Of a DNA stretch of 64,000 nucleotides, positions 59,564-64,000 are shown one piece after another. The stretch is taken from positions 1,736,001 through 1,800,000 of the forward strand of contig JACTVC010000003.1 in the NCBI GenBank assembly GCA_018417955.1, read 5' to 3'. The notes below the pieces were generated by a model, which saw nothing but the letters and a program-made list of their open reading frames with translations, made no database searches and was not told where the DNA came from. The position numbers and the translations under genes were made by a program. Position 1 is the first letter of the stretch. Every line of letters starts with the position of its first letter. The stretch comes from Laccaria trichodermophora (Eukaryota; Basidiomycota; Agaricomycetes; Agaricales; Hydnangiaceae).

Positions 59564-60030
59564 GCAACAAAGCCCACCCTATAGCCTCACACAGCTCTCA
59601 GATGACAGTAGACTAGCCTCCAATCATGGAATAGCATCTGGTGGCATCTCAGACCATGCAGGGATGGTTGTGCTTGTGAAAGCAGAGTAATTTTGTCACT
59701 GCCAAAGTTCCAAGATGAGTATGATTTTGTGCAAATTTTCATGCAGACTCATTGTGATCTTGCACCTTTTGAATCAATTTGTGGCTGACTCAGAAAGAGG
59801 TATTCAGGAAATATTCAGAAAAGGATGTGAGGCTTCTCCCCACTTAATTTTGAATAGACACACTCACAACTTCACATTCTTTCTATTAGCAATGCCATCT
59901 TGCGCATGATGTTGTGGTAACTAGTTTATCAAACAAACTGGGTGGATGGCATTAGTGCCATTCACAGTTACCGTTTTTGAATCATTTTTCATCTCATTTC
60001 TCATCTCGTTTTTCTGAAAAATAGAATCAA

Positions 60031-60120
60031 AAACAGGCAAAGAAACACATCAAAAATGACCCCAAAAATGCCATTTTTCAAAAACAGCCATCGTGTCCAT
60101 TTTTGATGTGTTTCTGTTTT
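60031..60120. repeat. Fold-back hairpin
   Basis: aaacaggcaaagaaacacat..aaaatg on the left pairs with catttttgatgtgtttctgttt on the right, around a short loop containing further ccatttttc/gaaaaatgg pairs. Confidence 0.7.
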
Positions 60121-60471
60121 TCATCCATTTTTCATCCATTTTTTGTGTTCAGGTTTCAAGTTGCTGAAGGGCGTTTCAGTGTTGTCTGTTCTTTTTCTTT
60201 TTTCCTGATATGACAACCACTTTATTCTATTCACCGTTCGCACTGCAGAATGAGCAAAAAAATTAAAATAAATTACTCTTAATAGACTGAAAACCAATTA
60301 GTTGAGGCTCAGGGAAGAATTGCAGCTGACAGATACTATTGGAGAAACGATAAGATAAGGCGGGGTCTGCAACAAGGTGCAGAGTTCAAGGCTGCCGGGG
60401 TGCCGAAAAATGGGCTGTTCCATTTTTCACTCATTTTTTATCTCATTTTCAAAAATTTCAAGGAGGGCAGG

Positions 60472-60569
60472 TTCACAGTAGCCATTTTTCACTTCATTTT
60501 TCACTTCATTTTTGATGTTCTATGTCTACAAAAATGAACAAAAAATGAATCAAAAATGGCTACTGTGAG
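60472..60569. repeat. Fold-back element with cacagtagccattttt arms
   Basis: The left arm ttcacagtagccatttttca and the right arm aaaaatggctactgtga are near-perfect inverted repeats about 98 bp end to end. The left arm also resembles ttcacagttaccgtttttga at 59961, suggesting a family of such fold-backs. Confidence 0.75.
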
Positions 60570-63335
60570 CACCCCTATGCAAGAAATTGTGGGCATTGTT
60601 GTTGCAGCAAACAACTGCCTCAAAGTTATCATGAAACTCCCCAACACCCAGTGTTGTTTGTAATAATTTATTTGATGATAGGACACTGTGATGTGCCCCA
60701 GAAGACTTGATCACATTCTATATGTTGATTGGTCCACCTGATTGAGAAGTGAAAGAAGGAATTTTAAACCTCAAGATGAAATCAATTACCATTGGACTGG
60801 ATGTAGACATGAGAGACATTGCTGAACTGGTGAGTCTTGTTCCTCAGTCACTTTTGATAAATAACCCACTCTCCTGCAGGATTTCCTGGGGTGGGGATCA
60901 TACTTCCATTGAAGAGACCTTCAAGAAAATAATGCATATTTTTTACAGGCAGAATAGACCACAACAAGATAGTAAATTTCTTTAGTCTTTTCCAGTGAAT
61001 GGCAAAATGGGTGATGGACTCATCATCCATGTCAAGATCAGTGCCACAGAAGAAAGATTATTTATATATAATTCATGTGACTAGATTCAATGCTGGCTGA
61101 AGAAAACAGTGCCGCATAGAAATGCAAGTTGTACCCTTAAATTAACTTGTCAGGAAAAATCACAAGGACACTCATATAACTGTCAAGCCCTGGGATGAAT
61201 TGAAGTGGAATATCAGACGAGCAAGCAAGGCCATGATGTAATTTGCCTGTTACATGATGAAGGCATCGAGTAGACCATGAAGAAAGGCACTTGAACAACA
61301 TAGCTGTATATTATGTAATTGTGGTGCAAATACCACAAATCAATTATATTACTTAGCAAATATGCGGCCATCAATCGGCAACCGAGAATTCCGAGCAGAT
61401 CAGTCTTGCTTTCCATACTCTTGAGGTGATTGGCGTAAGGACATTAGTTGATGATGGATGATGACCTAAACTTTGATTTTAGGGTGTTTTAGTATTAGAC
61501 TGAACGTGGAAATCGCGATATTTCGTAGGCAGAGCGTACTGGCGGATTGGCCAATCCTAGAAGTCATATCGGTTAGTGCCTTTACCGCCGCCATGAGCTA
61601 CCTTGTAAGTGCCGTTAATGTTTTGACCTCGTTGCCTACTCATAGTTTACGGTTTACCAGGTAGTCTTCGCACGGTACAATCTTTCTCCGTCTTTTTTCT
61701 GTGTATGTCTGATGCGTTCCAGTGTTCAAACATCGGAGTTGGTAGCGAATCTTTTCCAAGAGTGTGACCCAACTAAAGGGGATTACCACGGTCTTTGCAA
61801 GTCAGTTAATTGATTTTTTCACCATGTCAGGCTTTCTCATCAAAAGAATAGCCCAACTGCGACTCGACAAAACATCTTTTTATTGATACTTACTGCCCTG
61901 ATGAAAATGGCGCTAACGTCTTGGACGTTTGGCATGTCGATTCCAGCTGGTATCTTCCTACCGACTATCGCTATCGGAGCATGTCTGGGTCGAGCGATGG
62001 GTTTGGTGACGTAGGTCGACCATTCAGGCAACAATCGGAATTGCATGATTGATATATCTCTAGGCAAAGTCTTTACAGAGCTTATCCCACTGCTTGGATG
62101 TTTTTGTCATGTCCTCCCGACCCTTCCGTGAGGTGCATTTCCCCTGGTTTTTGCGCAGTCATCGGTGCTTCTGCGATGCTGGGTGGCGTTACACGCATGA
62201 CAAGTGAGTGTCTTCTTGACCTTTCACTTTTCAAGTGTCTGATGCGAGTTTTTAGTCTCCTTAGTGGTTATCCTCTTCGAGGTAAATAATTTGTTGTGGT
62301 TGTGCGAAGGTTGACCTAGATATGATTGTCAGTTAACCGGCGCACTTTCGCATGTGCTCCCAATCATGATCTCTGTGATGACCTTGAAGTGGGTCGGGGA
62401 CGCTCTTGGAAAAGACGGGATTTATGCGGTCTGGATCGCCATGCGCCGATACCCATGGTTGCCTCCTGTTGACTATCGTGACAGAGGAGAGACCGGCGCC
62501 ACTCTGATGAAGCCCCTTGCGTCTCTGTTTGTTATCGAAGATGGCAAAACCACTGTCAAGGAAATGATTCAGCTGCTGGAAAAGCACGACTTCCACGGTT
62601 TTCCTGTCGTTGATAGGCATAGCGAGTTTGTTGGCTATGCAACTCGGGAGGAACTACAACTGGCCATTTGTTCGTCTCTTATACCTGTACTCTCACGGTT
62701 TTTGGGCTCATATCATTCTAGCGAATGCGTTGCTTTCAGAAGAAGCCCTTACCAGCAGGCGAATCTGCACATTTTCACAGAACCACCTACGGATACATGC
62801 AGATGAACGACTGGATCTCTCTGGGACCCTGGAACAAGCCGTAATTCAGCTTCGCAAAGAGGTCCCACAAGAACTAGTCGTGAAAATGTTCCAAAAACTT
62901 GTACGTTCCTTCCAATTTCGTTTCACATACGCCTGATCCGACTCGACCCACAAGAATCCTCGGCAAATTGTTTTCACACATGCTGGAAAGTTAACGGGCA
63001 TGGTGACGAAAACGAATGTCGTTGCATTGCTTACGAGTCACTTTCCGCACGCTGCTGCTCTGGCGGAGAGATCTGGATCATGATACCATTGAACTTTCTT
63101 GCAAGTTGAGTGGACTTATTTACCCCGGATATGTCAGGCAATTTAAATGAATGATTGCAAGAGGCACGTGCAGCTGGGGAGAATCCCTTTCAGAAATGTC
63201 AATCGGAATCTTTATTGGAGTTTATAGTCTAATTTGTTACAGAGATACCGATGGAAGAGGGAGGGAAGTATGGGAAGTTTATCATAATGATACAGTGACG
63301 TCCATTAGCGGGTTGACAATGCCACCCCTCCTTCG

Positions 63336-64000
63336 TTAATCATCACCGTCATCCAGATCGGACGCATAGTCTTCATCTTCATAATCTTCTTCTTCTGTCT
63401 CCTCTTCGTCCATAGACTCCTTCAGCTACAACAAGTAGAATGAGATTGAGTCTCGCGAAACATGGAAGATGGCCCACCATTTCAACCAGCTCATGGCACT
63501 CGTTTAGATGAGCCATGACGATACCCTGACCTTCAGGGACAGTGCCGTCCAGCCCAATGAAACGGCCATCCTTCCTCATCGAATCAATTTGAAAGAGGGC
63601 AAGTTGGTACTGACAGGTGGTGGTCAGTCACATTCGTAGGTCAAAAAGAGGGTATAAATACAGGATATAGGTCTCTGGCATTGAAGGGTCCACCATACTT
63701 CAAGACTTCGTTGAGACATTTCTTCACCGTTGACAATTTGTTGGCCTGTATGAATTTCTGTCAAACGAAAGAAATGATGCAAGTCATATTTGCGTACGAT
63801 GGGCATCAGCTCTTCAGATACTGGCTCGCTAGATGATAATAGCCTGTATATGAGGCCGTAACATCTCCTGAGCAAGTAGAGAAGTACCTAAGAGGAGGAT
63901 GAGATCAACATCGTTCCATCGAGGCATTCTTCGAAGCGTACGTATTGCCCCGGAGGTCGATTCCCTTCAGAATCGATAAACTTTCCATCCACTCTCATCT
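63336..64000 (-). CDS. DUF2408 domain protein, C-terminal part (5' end beyond window)
   Basis: Exons 63942-64000 (partial), 63798-63887, 63662-63745, 63478-63609 and 63336-63425 form one frame. Readable family blocks: MRVDGKFIDSEGNRPPGQY, VLLYLLRRCYGLIYRLLSSSEPVSEELMP, ANKLSTVKKCLNEVLKYGGPFNARDLYP, YQLALFQIDSMRKDGRFIGLDGTVPEGQG, AHLNECHELVEM, then an acidic tail ending ...YASDLDDGDD. Introns are 52-54 bp. DUF2408 proteins are fungal, conserved and of unknown function. It is convergent with the CLC pseudogene; the same arrangement once existed downstream of the intact CLC gene (remnant at 54090-54372). Confidence 0.85.

Larger units (their letters stand above)
58513..61417. mobile_element. 2905 bp transposon-like element with 80 bp perfect terminal inverted repeats
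   Basis: The left end (tatggaaagcaagactgatc...) and the reverse complement of the right end are identical for 80 bases, with weaker pairing for about 35 more. The element is flanked by ctcttg at 58507-58512 and 61418-61423, which occurs once in the uninterrupted CLC gene at the matching place. No frame longer than about 90 residues and no transposase motif is seen, so it is non-autonomous. Family is unassigned. Confidence 0.9.
57694..63083 (+). pseudogene. Duplicated CLC chloride channel, broken by deletion and transposon insertion
   Basis: Sequence matches the intact CLC gene from its first intron to its stop codon, introns included. Exon 1 is missing. At about 58339 the exon 7 equivalent jumps straight to exon 10, deleting what lies between. 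The exon 12 equivalent is split by the 2905 bp element at 58513-61417. The GT...AG 30 nt stretch at 61801-61830 would introduce TGA if kept. The 3' half (61418-63083) is close to identical to the intact gene and still open in the CBS region, so the duplication is recent. Confidence 0.88.

Overview
The window is nuclear DNA of a basidiomycete fungus, most likely an Agaricomycete. Genes are short, closely packed on both strands and cut by many introns of about 48-60 bp. Coding sequences resemble mushroom-forming fungi throughout (RNA-processing protein, mitochondrial proteins, NASP, AP180, MED4, CDK7). Coordinates for spliced genes come from reading the frames by eye; almost every model below closes with a total exon length divisible by three.

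Layout. 1-18 kb is ordinary core genome: an RS/RE-rich protein tail, mitoribosomal bL21m divergent from ATP synthase alpha, PRO2, the histone chaperone NASP, the endocytic adaptor AP180, a GH47 mannosidase, glycerol kinase and the ribosome-biogenesis helicase DBP9. 18-31 kb is an accessory block: four tandem minus-strand genes encoding RBR-type ubiquitin ligases. Three of them (A, B, D) carry an N-terminal domain with the layout of a papain-like deubiquitinase (one Cys, then Asp-Pro-His about 130 residues later), so one polypeptide would hold both a ubiquitin-removing and a ubiquitin-adding module. Copy C has lost that N-terminal half. A frameshifted MYND zinc-finger gene and degraded duplicates of MYND and ZNHIT2 sequence lie between them. 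31-34.4 kb returns to core genes (ZNHIT2, a ZIP zinc transporter). 34.4-39.5 kb is a decayed, duplication-rich stretch: an FlbA/Sst2-like protein with tandem DEP domains but no RGS domain, a copy of its 3' end, a 693 bp insertion revealed by that copy, and a small gene whose introns look alike.

39.5-54 kb is again core: ERV1, UraD-type decarboxylase, a J-protein, CDK7, a Nup1-like nucleoporin, complex I 21 kDa subunit, a DHHC palmitoyltransferase, a dual-specificity phosphatase, MED4 and a CLC chloride channel. 54-64 kb holds a segmental duplication of the CLC/DUF2408 neighbourhood: a DUF2408 remnant, an HNH-nuclease-like gene, a DUF2408 pseudogene, and a CLC pseudogene split by a 2.9 kb element with 80 bp perfect inverted repeats that itself carries a 584 bp hAT-type MITE. 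The window ends inside an apparently intact DUF2408 gene.

Several divergent pairs share short promoters (bL21m/ATP1, J-protein/CDK7, DHHC/phosphatase, MED4/CLC). No tRNA, rRNA, CRISPR or prokaryotic feature was seen.
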